A stretch of 64,000 nt of DNA from assembly GCF_017357225.1 (NCBI RefSeq), contig NZ_CP071604.1:2545001-2609000 (forward strand), read 5' to 3'. Below, one piece after another: positions 28,587 to 38,256 of this stretch (the stretch's first letter is position 1; every line of letters starts with the position of its first letter). The notes beneath the pieces were generated by a model. The model worked only from the letters and a program-made list of their open reading frames with translations. It was not told the origin of the DNA and did no database searches. The translations under genes were made by a program, and so were the position numbers. Source of the stretch: Rhizobium binae. GTDB lineage: Bacteria > Pseudomonadota > Alphaproteobacteria > Rhizobiales > Rhizobiaceae.

Positions 28587-29909
28587 TCACCGAATGGTGA
28601 CTTCCGCCGCCAGTCCGCCGCCGGAGCGATTGTAGAGCCTCAGAGAACCGCCGATCTTGGCTGTCAGCTGCTGGGCGATCGCCAGGCCAAGGCCCGTTCC
28701 GCCGGTCTCTCGGTTGCGGGACTGCTCGAGCCGGAAGAACGGCTGCATCGCCGCTTCCAGCATGTCATCCGGAATTCCGGGCCCACGATCCATCACCGTG
28801 ACGACGAAGGTATTATCTGCGCCGCGCTCGACGCTGATCTCGGCGGCGCCGGCAAATTTCAGGGCATTGTCGATGAAATTCGACAGGATGCGGCGAAGGG
28901 CGTGCGGCTTCGTGAAGGCGGCTCCCTCGACCAGCCCGACGACCGTGACCGCCTTTCCAGTGTCCTGATAGTCGTAGGCTATGCTGTCGATGAACGAGGC
29001 GAGATCGATGCGGGCGTTCTTCTCTCCGCTGCCGTGGGCGCTGCGCGCGTAGGCGATGCCGTCCTGGACGAGGCGCTGGATCTCGCCGAGATCATGCACC
29101 AGCTTGTCCTTCTCGGGCGACTCTTCCGCCATGTCGGCGCGCAACCGCATGCGGGTAATCGGCGTCTGCAGGTCGTGCGAGATCGCCGCCAGTATCTGGA
29201 CCCGCTCCTCGAGATAATGGGCGATCCTCTCCCGCATCGCATTGAAGGCCCTCGCCGCATGCGCGACCTCGCTTGGCCCGGCCTCGCTCAGAGCCTGACC
29301 GTCCTTATCAGGATCGAGCGCATCGGCAGCGGCGGCGAGCGCACCGAGCGGTCGGATCGCCTGGCGGACCGCAAACCAGGTGCAGAAAATGAGCAGCACC
29401 ATCTGGATCGCGAACACATAAGGCAGCCATGCGGCGATCGGCATAACGCCTTTCGGCGTGACGTCGATCGTCAGAGGCGTTCCGTCGCTCAACGTCAGAT
29501 GTGCCTGCAGCCGGTTCACCTCACCTGGAATCCGTTCGATGCGGATCGGAAAGCGGTGCCCGACGGCCGCCTCTATCTTTCCTGCGATCTCCCTGCCCTT
29601 GCCGGAGTCGTCGGGCACACCGGCCAGTCCAGGCCCGAGTTCAAAGCGGTAGTTGCCGCGACTCAGCCATTCCAGAAGCTCGCCGCGTTCGTCCGGCGGA
29701 AGCCGGTCGAGAACGGCGATGGATGTCGCAACGTCGTTCTCGAGGGTTCCGAGCATCACTGCCTTAGCCGACATATAGCGTTCCATGTAGAGAACGCTGA
29801 AGGAGAGCCCATAAGCCAGAGCCAGACCGATCAGGAGAATCAGGAAGATCTGCGATCGCAGCGTGCTCGGCCACATCAGCCCCGACGGTATGGGCATCTC
29901 GGTCCTCAT
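28587..29909 (-). CDS. EnvZ-type membrane sensor histidine kinase
   Basis: The 440-residue protein has two membrane segments (about 18-42 and 160-182) around a periplasmic sensor of some 115 residues. A HAMP linker follows, then a dimerisation domain with H245 in AAISHDLQTPITR, and the ATPase boxes DNALKFAG, DRGPGIP and GGTGLGLAI. Its start overlaps the response regulator stop by 4 bp. The signal is unknown; homologous pairs in alphaproteobacteria often sense stress or solutes. Confidence 0.93.
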   Translation of the reverse strand: MRTEMPIPSGLMWPSTLRSQIFLILLIGLALAYGLSFSVLYMERYMSAKAVMLGTLENDVATSIAVLDRLPPDERGELLEWLSRGNYRFELGPGLAGVPDDSGKGREIAGKIEAAVGHRFPIRIERIPGEVNRLQAHLTLSDGTPLTIDVTPKGVMPIAAWLPYVFAIQMVLLIFCTWFAVRQAIRPLGALAAAADALDPDKDGQALSEAGPSEVAHAARAFNAMRERIAHYLEERVQILAAISHDLQTPITRMRLRADMAEESPEKDKLVHDLGEIQRLVQDGIAYARSAHGSGEKNARIDLASFIDSIAYDYQDTGKAVTVVGLVEGAAFTKPHALRRILSNFIDNALKFAGAAEISVERGADNTFVVTVMDRGPGIPDDMLEAAMQPFFRLEQSRNRETGGTGLGLAIAQQLTAKIGGSLRLYNRSGGGLAAEVTIR

Positions 29910-30646
29910 CGGCGCGGCTCCGAGATTTCGACGGGAACCGAGAAGACATAACCTTCGCTGCGCACCGTCTTGATGTAGGTCGGCTCGCGCGCGTCATCCC
30001 CCAGGCGCTGCCGCAGACGGCTGACGAGAAGATCAATCGAGCGATCGAAGAGCTCGGCGTCGCGGCCCTGCGTCAGGCTCAGGAGCTGGTCGCGGTTGAG
30101 CACACGCTGCGGGTGGTCGATGAAGACGCGAAGCAGGCGGTATTCTGCGCCGCTCAGCGCAATCGCGGTCCCGTCTTTTTCGAGAAGGTGACGAGCGACC
30201 GTATCGAGCCGCCAGTCGCCGAAGGTCAACAATTGTCCCGCCTCGCTGATCTGCAGGTTGGGCGGCAGCATGCGTGTACGCCGCAGCACCGCCTTGATGC
30301 GGGCGAGAAGTTCGCGGGCGGCGAAAGGCTTGGCAAGATAGTCGTCGGCGCCCATCTCCAAACCGAGGATCCTGTCCATCTCGTCGGTGCGGGCCGTCAG
30401 CATCAGGATCGGGATCGCCTTGTGCCGGCCGGCCCGCAATTCGCGGCAGAGCACCAGCCCGTCGTCGCCGGGCATCATCACGTCGAGCACGATCAGGTCA
30501 ACGGCATTCGCTTCCAGAAAACTGCGCATCTGCCGCCCATCCGCGGCAACACTGGTCCTAAGCCCATTCTTCTGCAGATAGCCCGAGACCAGCTCGCGGA
30601 TTTCGCGATCGTCGTCGACGATCAGGATGTGATCGACATGATCCAT
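29906..30646 (-). CDS. OmpR-family response regulator
   Basis: The 246-residue protein has a receiver domain with acidic D11-D13, phospho-acceptor D55 (VLDVMMPG) and the conserved LAKPF lysine. A C-terminal winged helix follows (about 145-240, GAEYRLLRVFIDHPQRVLNRDQLL, RQRLGDD). It is the partner of the kinase encoded directly after it. Confidence 0.94.
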   Translation of the reverse strand: MDHVDHILIVDDDREIRELVSGYLQKNGLRTSVAADGRQMRSFLEANAVDLIVLDVMMPGDDGLVLCRELRAGRHKAIPILMLTARTDEMDRILGLEMGADDYLAKPFAARELLARIKAVLRRTRMLPPNLQISEAGQLLTFGDWRLDTVARHLLEKDGTAIALSGAEYRLLRVFIDHPQRVLNRDQLLSLTQGRDAELFDRSIDLLVSRLRQRLGDDAREPTYIKTVRSEGYVFSVPVEISEPRR

Positions 30647-30758
30647 ATTTGCCTATTCCTCAACGATTACGGCCGCGCCTGCCGCCTCGTTCACATCGAG
30701 GCGCCGGACGCGACCTACGCATATTCCGCCAGCCCGGGCAACGAGCCTTTACGGCCAA

Positions 30759-31811
30759 TCAGAAGCCATCGACGTCGATGACCGCCTGGGCGAAGGCTTG
30801 CGGCGCCTCCTGCGGCAGGTTGTGGCCGATGCCGCCGCCAATCGTGCGGTGCTCGTATCTGCCGGAGAATTTTCCAGCATAGGCGGAGGGCTCTGGATGC
30901 GGCGCACCATTTGCGTCACCTTCCATAGTGATCGTCGGCACCGAGATGATCGGCAAGGCGGCAAGCTTTTTCTCATAGGCATCGTACTTCGCCTCGCCTT
31001 CGACAAGCCCCAGACGCCAGCGATAATTGTGAATGACGATTTCCACATGGTCGGGATTGTCGAAGGCAGTGGCGGATCTGTCGAATGTCGCATCCTCGAA
31101 ATTCCACTTCGGCGAAGCCGTCTGCCAGATGAGCTTTGCAAAATCATGCGTGTTGCTCGCATACCCCAGCCGGCCGCGTTCGGTGGCGAAATAGAACTGG
31201 TACCACCAGGCGAGTTCCGCCTTCGGCGGAAGCGGCTTCTTGTTGGCCTCCTGGCTGCCGATCAAGTAGCCGCTGACCGAGACCATGGCCTTGCAGCGCT
31301 CGGGCCACAGCGCCGCCATGATATTGGCGGTCCGCCCGCCCCAGTCGTATCCGGCAATGACAGCCTTCTCGATTTCAAGCGCATCCAGCAGCGCAATCAT
31401 ATCGGCGGCAAGCGCTGAAGGCTGGGCGTTGCGGGGGGTCTTGTCGTCCAGGAACCGGGTGGTGCCATAGCCACGCAAATAAGGCACGATCACCCTGTAG
31501 CCGGCCGAGGCAAGCAGCGGCGCGACATCGACGAAACTGTAAATATCGTAGGGCCAGCCGTGCAGCAGCAGCACGACCGGCCCATCCGCCTTTCCCGCCT
31601 CGGCATAGCCGATATCGAGCACATCCGTTCTGGCCTGCTTCAGCGCTTCGAAGGAGGTATGGCTACCGGCCTTCGCGTCAGGCAAAACGGCTTTGGAAGA
31701 CTGCGGCTGTTGGGCTGCGGCCGCTCCGGCCACGCCGAATTCGACGGCTGCAAGTGCGATGGCCGTCATGCCGAAGAATCGGCGGCGGTGATGATTGATT
31801 TGCTCTGACAT
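30759..31811 (-). CDS. Exported alpha/beta hydrolase, epoxide hydrolase-like
   Basis: The 350-residue protein opens with a twin-arginine-like signal (HHRRRFFGMTAIALAA, cleavage near AAAAQQ). The body is an epoxide hydrolase/haloalkane dehalogenase type fold: HGWP oxyanion loop at 84-87, nucleophile D156 in GYDWGG and catalytic H330 in GIGHNLPQE. It should act in the periplasm. It is divergent from the CcdA-thioredoxin gene. Confidence 0.9.
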   Translation of the reverse strand: MSEQINHHRRRFFGMTAIALAAVEFGVAGAAAAQQPQSSKAVLPDAKAGSHTSFEALKQARTDVLDIGYAEAGKADGPVVLLLHGWPYDIYSFVDVAPLLASAGYRVIVPYLRGYGTTRFLDDKTPRNAQPSALAADMIALLDALEIEKAVIAGYDWGGRTANIMAALWPERCKAMVSVSGYLIGSQEANKKPLPPKAELAWWYQFYFATERGRLGYASNTHDFAKLIWQTASPKWNFEDATFDRSATAFDNPDHVEIVIHNYRWRLGLVEGEAKYDAYEKKLAALPIISVPTITMEGDANGAPHPEPSAYAGKFSGRYEHRTIGGGIGHNLPQEAPQAFAQAVIDVDGF

Positions 31812-32166
31812 CGGTCTCTCCTGTCGAATGGATCACGGCGCTCAGATGACGTTCGGCTTGTATCGCCCATATGTCACAGGCTGCGGATTTTGAATGCGAG
31901 TGTAGCCTCCGCCTGCCGAGATACATTCTGATACAAATGCGCCGCCTCGTCAGAGCATTTCGCGCACCACCGGGGTTTTCGCCGCCGCCTCTGAGCCCCA
32001 GACACTGTGTATTCTTTTGTATCGCCCGCGCGCCGGCGCAATAGTTCGGTACATTTCTCCATCAAACCGGACACATCGGAGATACCTCCGCGCGGCTACA
32101 TCGCCGCCGTTGCTGGTTCAGGCCCATCGCCGTCCAGAGCCCGATCACTCGGTTTCAAAGGAAACG
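31812..32166. other. Divergent intergenic region, no gene seen
   Basis: These 355 bp between divergent genes contain promoters for the epoxide hydrolase-like gene and the CcdA-thioredoxin gene. Short open frames here lack ribosome sites and family features. No clear hairpin or operator was recognised. Confidence 0.4.
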
Positions 32167-33945
32167 ATGATGACACTTCTGATCATTGCCTATCTTGGAG
32201 GCGTGCTGACCATCCTCAGCCCCTGCATTCTCCCGATCCTCCCCTTCGTCTTTGCCCGCGCCGGACAGCCCTTCATCAAAAGCACGCTGCCGATGCTGGC
32301 TGGCATGGCCGCCACCTTCGCGCTCGTCGCCACCCTTGCCGCCGTCGGCGGCAGCTGGGCCATTCGCGCCAATGAATATGGCCGCCTCGCGGCGATCGTC
32401 CTGCTCGCGCTCTTCGGAGTGAGCCTGCTATCTCAGCGCTTCGCAACTATGCTTGCCCGCCCGATCGTTGACCTCGGCAACAATCTTCTGAACGCCAGCG
32501 GTGGCGGACGCATGGCGCTGACGGTCAAGAGCGCTCTTATCCTGGGCGTCGCCACCGGCCTCCTCTGGGCGCCCTGCGCCGGACCAATTCTCGGCCTCGT
32601 GCTGACCGGCGCGGCATTGCAAGGCGCCAACCTGCAGACGACCGCCCTATTGATCGCCTATGCCGCCGGTGCTGCGACCTCGCTTGCGATCGCCTTGCTC
32701 GTCGGCGGTAAAATCTTCGCCGCGATGAAGCGCTCGCTCGGCTTTGGTGACCGAATTCGCCAGACTGTCGGCGCGGCCGTATTGGCGGGCGTGGCGGTCA
32801 TCGCGCTCGGCCTTGACACCAGCCTGCTGGCGCGCCTTTCCTATGCCACCACCGCCTCGCTGGAACAGACCGTGCTGGACAGGCTGCATGCCAAGCCCGT
32901 CGCCGGCACACCTTCTGAGGTGGCGAGCAACGACGCGAACATTTCCGCAACGGATGCACAGAATCCTTTCCGCAGTGATCTGCCCGTCGAAGCTTACGCG
33001 CCTTCGTTCGACGGCGCGGTCGAATGGCTGAACTCGAAGCCTCTGACCAAGGAGCAGCTGCGGGGCAAGGTGGTGCTCGTCGACTTCTGGACCTATTCCT
33101 GCATCAACTGCATTCGCACCATTCCCTATGTCAGGGCCTGGGCGGAAAAATATGCGGATCAGGGCCTGGTTGTCATCGGCGTGCACGCCCCGGAATTTGC
33201 CTTCGAAAAGAAGATCGACAACGTCAAGAAGGCCGTCGGCGACTTTCAGATCGGCTATCCCGTTGCGATCGACAATGACTACAAAATCTGGCGCGCCTTC
33301 GAGAACAGCTACTGGCCTGCCGCCTATCTGATCGATGCCAAAGGTCAGATCCGCTATCACCATTTCGGCGAAGGCAATTACGGCAGGACTGAAAAGGCCA
33401 TCCAGGACCTGCTGCGCGAAGCGGGCAACCAGATGGTGGAAACGGCCCCGGTTGCGCCCGATGCCAAGGGTGTGGAAGCGGGTCCCGACCTCGCCAATAT
33501 CCGCTCCGGCGAGACCTATCTCGGCTACGCACAGGCCGAAAATTTCGTCTCTCCCGAAGGGCTGCAGGCCGGTACGCCGCAGAACTATTCGATCGCCAAG
33601 CCCGGCATCAATGCATGGGGCCTGTCCGGCGCCTGGACCGTCGGTAAGGACCAGGCAACGCTCGACCAGCCGGGCGGCGGCATCGCCTATCGTTTCAGCG
33701 CCCGCGATCTGCATCTCGTGCTCGGACCCGGCGCGGACGCCAAACCTGTCCGTTTCCAGGTGAGGCTCGATGGCAAGGCGCCCGGAGCCGATCATGGCTC
33801 CGACATCGACGCCGACGGCAATGGCACGGTCACCGCAACGCGGCTTTACCAGCTCGTTCGCGAGTCCGGCGCCGTCACCGCCCGCACCTTCGAAATCCGC
33901 TTCCTCGATCCGGGCGTCCAGGCTTACGCCTTCACCTTCGGCTGA
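32167..33945 (+). CDS. DipZ-like protein: CcdA membrane domain fused to thioredoxin and a C-terminal beta domain
   Basis: The 592-residue protein has three parts. A six-helix CcdA/DsbD-type membrane domain (1-215) has conserved C20 (SPCILPI) and C137 (APCAGPI). A periplasmic TlpA/thioredoxin domain has the active site CINC (C312, C315). A C-terminal beta-rich domain (about 440-592) is found in DipZ relatives. It would pass electrons from the cytoplasm across the membrane to periplasmic disulfides. Start at 32167 or 32170; AAAGGAAA lies upstream. Confidence 0.92.
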   Translation: MMTLLIIAYLGGVLTILSPCILPILPFVFARAGQPFIKSTLPMLAGMAATFALVATLAAVGGSWAIRANEYGRLAAIVLLALFGVSLLSQRFATMLARPIVDLGNNLLNASGGGRMALTVKSALILGVATGLLWAPCAGPILGLVLTGAALQGANLQTTALLIAYAAGAATSLAIALLVGGKIFAAMKRSLGFGDRIRQTVGAAVLAGVAVIALGLDTSLLARLSYATTASLEQTVLDRLHAKPVAGTPSEVASNDANISATDAQNPFRSDLPVEAYAPSFDGAVEWLNSKPLTKEQLRGKVVLVDFWTYSCINCIRTIPYVRAWAEKYADQGLVVIGVHAPEFAFEKKIDNVKKAVGDFQIGYPVAIDNDYKIWRAFENSYWPAAYLIDAKGQIRYHHFGEGNYGRTEKAIQDLLREAGNQMVETAPVAPDAKGVEAGPDLANIRSGETYLGYAQAENFVSPEGLQAGTPQNYSIAKPGINAWGLSGAWTVGKDQATLDQPGGGIAYRFSARDLHLVLGPGADAKPVRFQVRLDGKAPGADHGSDIDADGNGTVTATRLYQLVRESGAVTARTFEIRFLDPGVQAYAFTFG

Positions 33946-33997
33946 ACCCTAAGAATTTCAAATCCCGCCCTTCAACATCACCAAAAGGAGTGACCCC

Positions 33998-34765
33998 ATG
34001 AACAAGCATTTGACTTTCATCGCAAGCCTTGCATTTGCCACCGCCGGAATCGCCTTTGCTGCCGAGGCTGCCGCGGTCAAGAACATCGTGATCGTCCACG
34101 GCGCGCTGGCCGATGGCTCGGGATGGCGAAAAGCGACCGAGATCCTCGAAAAGCGCGGCTTCAACGTCACTGTCGTCCAGGAACCCCTCACCTCGCTCGG
34201 CGACGACGTGGCGGCAACCAAGCGGGTTCTCGACCTCCAGACGGGACCAGTCCTGCTCGTCGGCCACAGCTATGGCGGCATGGTCATCACTGAAGCTGGT
34301 CACGATCCGCATGTCGCTGGCCTCGTCTATGTCGCAGCCTTCCAGCCCGACAAGGGGGAAAGCCTGCTGAGCCTCGCCAGCTCGAAGCCGGCCGGCAGTA
34401 TGGATATCAAGGAAACGAAGGACGGCAAATATCTCTATCTCGATCCGGGCGCCTTCGCCGCGGCTTTCGCGGCCGATCTGCCGAAGGCCGAGGCCGATTT
34501 CCTGGCAAGATCGCAGGTCTTCGCCGCCAAGCAGGCCTTTTCGGCCAAAGTCGGAAGGCCGGCATGGCGGACGAAGCCGAGCTGGTCGGTCGTCGCCACC
34601 GATGATCGCTCCATCAATCCCGAGCTGGAGCGTGACATGGCCAAACGAGCCGGCAGCGACATGACAGAGATCAAGGGCAGCCACGCCGTCTTCGCATCCC
34701 AGCCGGAGAAAGTCGCCGATGTCATCGAAAACGCGGCTACGAAAGCCGGCCGACAGAGAGGGTAA
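33998..34765 (+). CDS. Exported alpha/beta hydrolase
   Basis: The 255-residue protein has a Sec signal (1-21). It then shows an alpha/beta hydrolase core with HGAL at 34-37, nucleophile S91 in GHSYGG, and a late catalytic histidine in GSHAVF. It belongs to the small esterase-like group common in proteobacteria (salicylate esterase or pyrethroid hydrolase-like). AAGGAG precedes the ATG. It follows the DipZ-like gene by 52 bp and may be cotranscribed. Confidence 0.9.
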   Translation: MNKHLTFIASLAFATAGIAFAAEAAAVKNIVIVHGALADGSGWRKATEILEKRGFNVTVVQEPLTSLGDDVAATKRVLDLQTGPVLLVGHSYGGMVITEAGHDPHVAGLVYVAAFQPDKGESLLSLASSKPAGSMDIKETKDGKYLYLDPGAFAAAFAADLPKAEADFLARSQVFAAKQAFSAKVGRPAWRTKPSWSVVATDDRSINPELERDMAKRAGSDMTEIKGSHAVFASQPEKVADVIENAATKAGRQRG

Positions 34766-34810
34766 GAAAAGGTCACTTCCCCGTCTCCCGGCGGGCGAAG
34801 AGGAGGTCAG

Positions 34811-34838
34811 CGCCCCTCCCTGACGCCAGGGAGGGGCG
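34811..34838. terminator. Hairpin between convergent genes (bidirectional terminator candidate)
   Basis: CGCCCCTCCCTG at 34811-34822 and its perfect complement at 34827-34838 form a 12-bp stem with a 4-nt loop. It separates the convergent hydrolase and OmpA genes. T-runs are weak on both sides, so it may act as a strong stem rather than a classical terminator. Confidence 0.6.
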
Positions 34839-34844
34839 GATCAG

Positions 34845-37037
34845 CTACTGATTGGCGGCGACCGGACGCACCAGCGGAGTGACGCGACGGATGGTAACGC
34901 GGCGGTTTTCCTGTTCGGGGCCTGGCGTGTTGACCTTCAAGTAACGTTCGCCGTAGCCCTGTGTCGCCATGTTTTCCGGCGGAATGCCATAGACGTCGGA
35001 GAGCACATTGGCGACCGATTCCGCCCGCTGGTCGGAGAGGACCAGGTTGCTCTGGTCGGAACCGACGGCATCCGTATGGCCCTCGATCAGGAAGGTCTCG
35101 CTCGGATCTTTCTTCAGCACCTGGCTGATCGCGTCGGCAACCTTGCGCAATGTGCGCGCTTGGGTCATCGGGATCTCGGCGCTGCCGGTCGCGAAGGTGA
35201 TCGTATCGAGGTCGATGCGGCGCACCTTGTCGCGAATACGGGCAGAATACTTCACTTCGTCAAGCGAATAGACACGCTCCACCTGCTCGACGGGCGGCTC
35301 GCTGAGGAATTCGTAATAGTCCCGGTCAGGATCGCTGCTGGTGTCGATGATATAGTCGTTAAGCGGGACACGCAGCCGCATCGGCGGCAGATCAGCGCCC
35401 GGGTCATCGAAATAGCCGCGATCAGGATCCTCGTAGAGATCAGGTGAGTAGTAGAGCACGTATTCGCGCCCGCGGGAATCGACGCGCGACCGCTGGATGA
35501 TGTCGCCGTAGCGGTTGCGGATGGTGACGATCCGATAGCCTTCCGGCCGGGTGATGATCTCGCGATAGCGATTGTCCGGGAGCTCTTCATAGATCGGCCG
35601 TTCACCGTCGCGCAGGAACCGCCTGTCGTCGTCGCTACGCACGATCACTTGATTGTTGTACTGGATGATCACCCGGTTATCGTCCGTTTGATCCTCGATG
35701 CGCGCTCCCTCGGGACGGGCAAATTGCGGCCGGGTGTCGAGCCTCGTGCCCTTCTCGCTGGTGACCGCCTCGAGCTTGATCGCCGGCGCCGCAGCGGCGG
35801 CAGGAGCCTGCGCATCCGCATCCGAGGTCGGCACCTTCACCTCCTGGCTTTCGGCCCGCAGCTTGTCGCGGTCACGGCGACCTTCCCGCCCCTTGCTGCG
35901 ATCGGCATCCTTGTCGCTGTCAAGCACGGCGGCACCGTTCTCGACCGGCAGCACGACGGTCTCGTTGCTCTTGGCCGGATCTGCGGCGATCTTTTTCCGG
36001 CGCTCCAGCTCCTCGGGAGAAACCTTTTCCGGTGCCGGAATGGCCTGCTCCACCTGCTGTCCGCCGCTGGCATCCGGCAGCGGCTGGGCCGTGTCGGTGG
36101 CGGGCGCAGCCGGCTGTTCGCCGGCGGGCTGTTTGGCGGCGGGTTGCTCAGCGGTGGGTTGCTCAGCGGTGGGCTGTTTGGCGGCAGGCTTGGCAGCCGT
36201 GCCATCCGTCGGCGCTTCGGCAGGCGCAGCTTCGGGAGCGGCCGCCTTGTCTTCGGCTGGCTTCACCGCCGGGGCTGCAGCCTCGCCCTTCTTCGGCTTC
36301 TTGGCTGGCGCTTCGGCAGCGGGTTTTCCCTCCGGCTCAACTGCAGGCTTGGCCTGTTCCTCGGTGGGCGTCACCGCCTCGGGAGCGGCGGTCTCGGTCT
36401 TAGCCTTGCCCTTATCTTGGCTCTGGGCCTTGTCCTGACCCTTCTTGCCGCCTTCCGGCTTGACCTCGGGCTGGGCCTGTTCGGTCTCCGGCTGGGCTTG
36501 TTTTGCCGCCGGCTGCTGTTCAGGGGCCGGCTGAGCCTCCGGCTCGGCTTGCTCCGTCTGCTGCTTCTTCGGCTTTTTCGGCTTTTCCTGTGTTACCGGT
36601 TGCTCTTCCTGCTGGGGCTCGGCCTCCGGCTGGGCTGCCTGCTTGGCTTTCCGTTCCGGCTTGCTCTCGGCCTTCGGCGCGGGCTCCTCCTTCGGCGCTT
36701 CGGCCTTCGGCGGTTCCGGCTCCGCCTTTGGTTCGGGTGCAGGTGCCTCCTTGCGCTCGGCCTTCGGCTTCTCGGCGGGCGCCTCCTTCGGCTGCTCGGC
36801 GGCCGGCGCCTGTTCGGCCGGGGCTTCCCCCTTCTGCTTGCGCTTCTTCTTCAAGAGCTCCTCCTCGGAGGGCGCGTCCTGCGCCACTTCGAAGCTGCCC
36901 TGTTCGATCTGCCGAACGGCCGCAGCCTCGGGCGCGGCTCCGCGCGCGGCCGCCATCGCCGATGCCGGCTGCAGTGCCAGCGAGAGGGAAAGCAGCGGAA
37001 AAGCTGCGCTTGCAAACAATCTTGATTTCTTGCCCAT
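34845..37037 (-). CDS. OmpA-family outer-membrane protein with long Pro/Ala/Lys/Glu-rich region
   Basis: The 730-residue protein has a Sec signal (about 1-29), then roughly 300 residues of low-complexity Pro/Ala/Glu/Lys/Gln sequence containing short tandem units such as KQPTAEQPTAEQPAAKQPA. A charged middle follows with repeated YRxxx and RYGDIIQRS motifs. The C-terminal OmpA peptidoglycan-binding domain (about 610-715) has IEGHTDAVGSDQSNLVLSDQRA. The disordered arm could span the periplasm between the cell wall and the outer membrane. No close gene partner is evident. Confidence 0.9.
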   Translation of the reverse strand: MGKKSRLFASAAFPLLSLSLALQPASAMAAARGAAPEAAAVRQIEQGSFEVAQDAPSEEELLKKKRKQKGEAPAEQAPAAEQPKEAPAEKPKAERKEAPAPEPKAEPEPPKAEAPKEEPAPKAESKPERKAKQAAQPEAEPQQEEQPVTQEKPKKPKKQQTEQAEPEAQPAPEQQPAAKQAQPETEQAQPEVKPEGGKKGQDKAQSQDKGKAKTETAAPEAVTPTEEQAKPAVEPEGKPAAEAPAKKPKKGEAAAPAVKPAEDKAAAPEAAPAEAPTDGTAAKPAAKQPTAEQPTAEQPAAKQPAGEQPAAPATDTAQPLPDASGGQQVEQAIPAPEKVSPEELERRKKIAADPAKSNETVVLPVENGAAVLDSDKDADRSKGREGRRDRDKLRAESQEVKVPTSDADAQAPAAAAAPAIKLEAVTSEKGTRLDTRPQFARPEGARIEDQTDDNRVIIQYNNQVIVRSDDDRRFLRDGERPIYEELPDNRYREIITRPEGYRIVTIRNRYGDIIQRSRVDSRGREYVLYYSPDLYEDPDRGYFDDPGADLPPMRLRVPLNDYIIDTSSDPDRDYYEFLSEPPVEQVERVYSLDEVKYSARIRDKVRRIDLDTITFATGSAEIPMTQARTLRKVADAISQVLKKDPSETFLIEGHTDAVGSDQSNLVLSDQRAESVANVLSDVYGIPPENMATQGYGERYLKVNTPGPEQENRRVTIRRVTPLVRPVAANQ

Positions 37038-37369
37038 CGGCTTTCCTCGATCCTGTTTGAGCTTACTGAAGGCCGACAGGCCCTAGTTCCGCCCCTAGCT
37101 ACGCATTGAGGCGAAACGGCGAAATGGCAAAGCGCCAAGCCGCCGATTTGTTCCGGTTCTAGGAAACGGGGCATTAACCTCAGGTGAATGTTGCAGTCTG
37201 CCCCCATTCATCTCGCCTGCTGTTTGCGCCGCGAATGGCCCGGGAATTTCTGTTGCATTTCCATGAAAAAAAGTCTGATTATCGCCACAAGGCGGTGCCT
37301 GTCACCGTTGAACAGCAGCCGTCAGCCCAAGAGAAAAAAGCGCGATGGCTACCAACAGAGAGGATCCTC
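37038..37369. other. Divergent intergenic region, no gene seen
   Basis: The 332 bp between the OmpA gene and the amino-acid importer hold the promoters of both. A frame open from 37184 joins the binding-protein gene but encodes no signal peptide at its start, so it is not used. No operator was recognised. Confidence 0.4.
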
Positions 37370-38143
37370 ATGCATATCTCCACCCGTATCTTCGCGGCAG
37401 CTTCGATTGCGGCGATGTCCCTTTTTGCCGGCTCGGCCATGGCCGACGGCGAGAAATATGTGATCGGCACTGATTCGACCTATCCGCCCTTCGAATTCGT
37501 TGATGCCAGTGGCACCATCCAGGGCTTCGACATCGATATCGCCAAGGCGCTCTGTGCCGAAATGAAGGCCGAATGCACCTTCGTCAGCACCGACTGGGAT
37601 GGCATCATCCCGGCTCTGAACGCCAAGAAATTCGACATGATCGTCTCGTCCATGTCGATCACACCTGAGCGTCTCAAGCTCGTCGACTTCTCCAACAAGT
37701 ACTACAACACCCCACCGGCCATCGCCGTGCCGAAGGATTCCAAGATCACCGACGTTGCCGGCCTCAAGGGCAAGGTAATCGGCGCACAGACTTCCACGAC
37801 GCATGCCAACTACGCCGAGAAGCATCTCGCCGACACCGAGCTGAAGCTCTATCCCACGGCTGACGAATACAAGCTCGACGTATCCAGCGGCCGCGTCGAT
37901 GCCGTCATCGACGACGTCGTCGTTCTCTCCGAATGGGTCAAGTCCGACGCCGGCGCCTGCTGCAAGATCCTGACGACCCTGCCGGTCGACAAGGAAATCA
38001 ACGGCAACGGCGCAGGCATTGCCATCCGCAAGGGCGATCCGCTCAAGGAAAAGCTGAACGCGGCCATCGCGGCGATCCGCGCCAGCGGCGAGTACAAGAA
38101 GATCCAGGACAAGTACTTCGACTTCGACGTTTACGGCGAATGA
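37370..38143 (+). CDS. Amino-acid ABC transporter, periplasmic binding protein
   Basis: The 257-residue protein has a Sec signal (1-25, cleavage after GSAMA), then a type II binding fold of the polar amino-acid family. Typical motifs are IGTDSTYPPFEFVD, GFDIDIAKALCAEM and FVSTDWDGIIPAL. The pattern fits lysine/arginine/ornithine or octopine-type binding proteins. AGAGGAT precedes the ATG at 37370. It is the first gene of the importer operon. Confidence 0.94.
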   Translation: MHISTRIFAAASIAAMSLFAGSAMADGEKYVIGTDSTYPPFEFVDASGTIQGFDIDIAKALCAEMKAECTFVSTDWDGIIPALNAKKFDMIVSSMSITPERLKLVDFSNKYYNTPPAIAVPKDSKITDVAGLKGKVIGAQTSTTHANYAEKHLADTELKLYPTADEYKLDVSSGRVDAVIDDVVVLSEWVKSDAGACCKILTTLPVDKEINGNGAGIAIRKGDPLKEKLNAAIAAIRASGEYKKIQDKYFDFDVYGE

Positions 38144-38170
38144 GAAATTCGGTATCTGGCCGATAAAGCG

Positions 38171-38206
38171 AATGGCGGAAGGCTTGCTCTTCCGCCATTT
38201 TTGTTT
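38171..38206 (+). terminator. Intrinsic terminator or attenuator inside the importer operon
   Basis: AATGGCGGAAG at 38171-38181 pairs perfectly with 38189-38199 around a 7-nt loop and is followed by TTTGTTT. It lies between the binding-protein stop and the first permease. Partial termination here would give an excess of binding protein over membrane parts, as is common in such operons. Confidence 0.75.
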
Positions 38207-38256
38207 GACAACGGTGACAAGATCAAAACGGCAAAAGCCGTGAGGGGAATTCTCGC

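Noticed and set aside
35649..37025. Long plus-strand frame (458 codons) opposite the OmpA gene
   Set aside because: It is a mirror of the biased Pro/Ala/Lys/Glu codons of the OmpA gene, rich in Arg, Leu and Gly without family features or a ribosome site.
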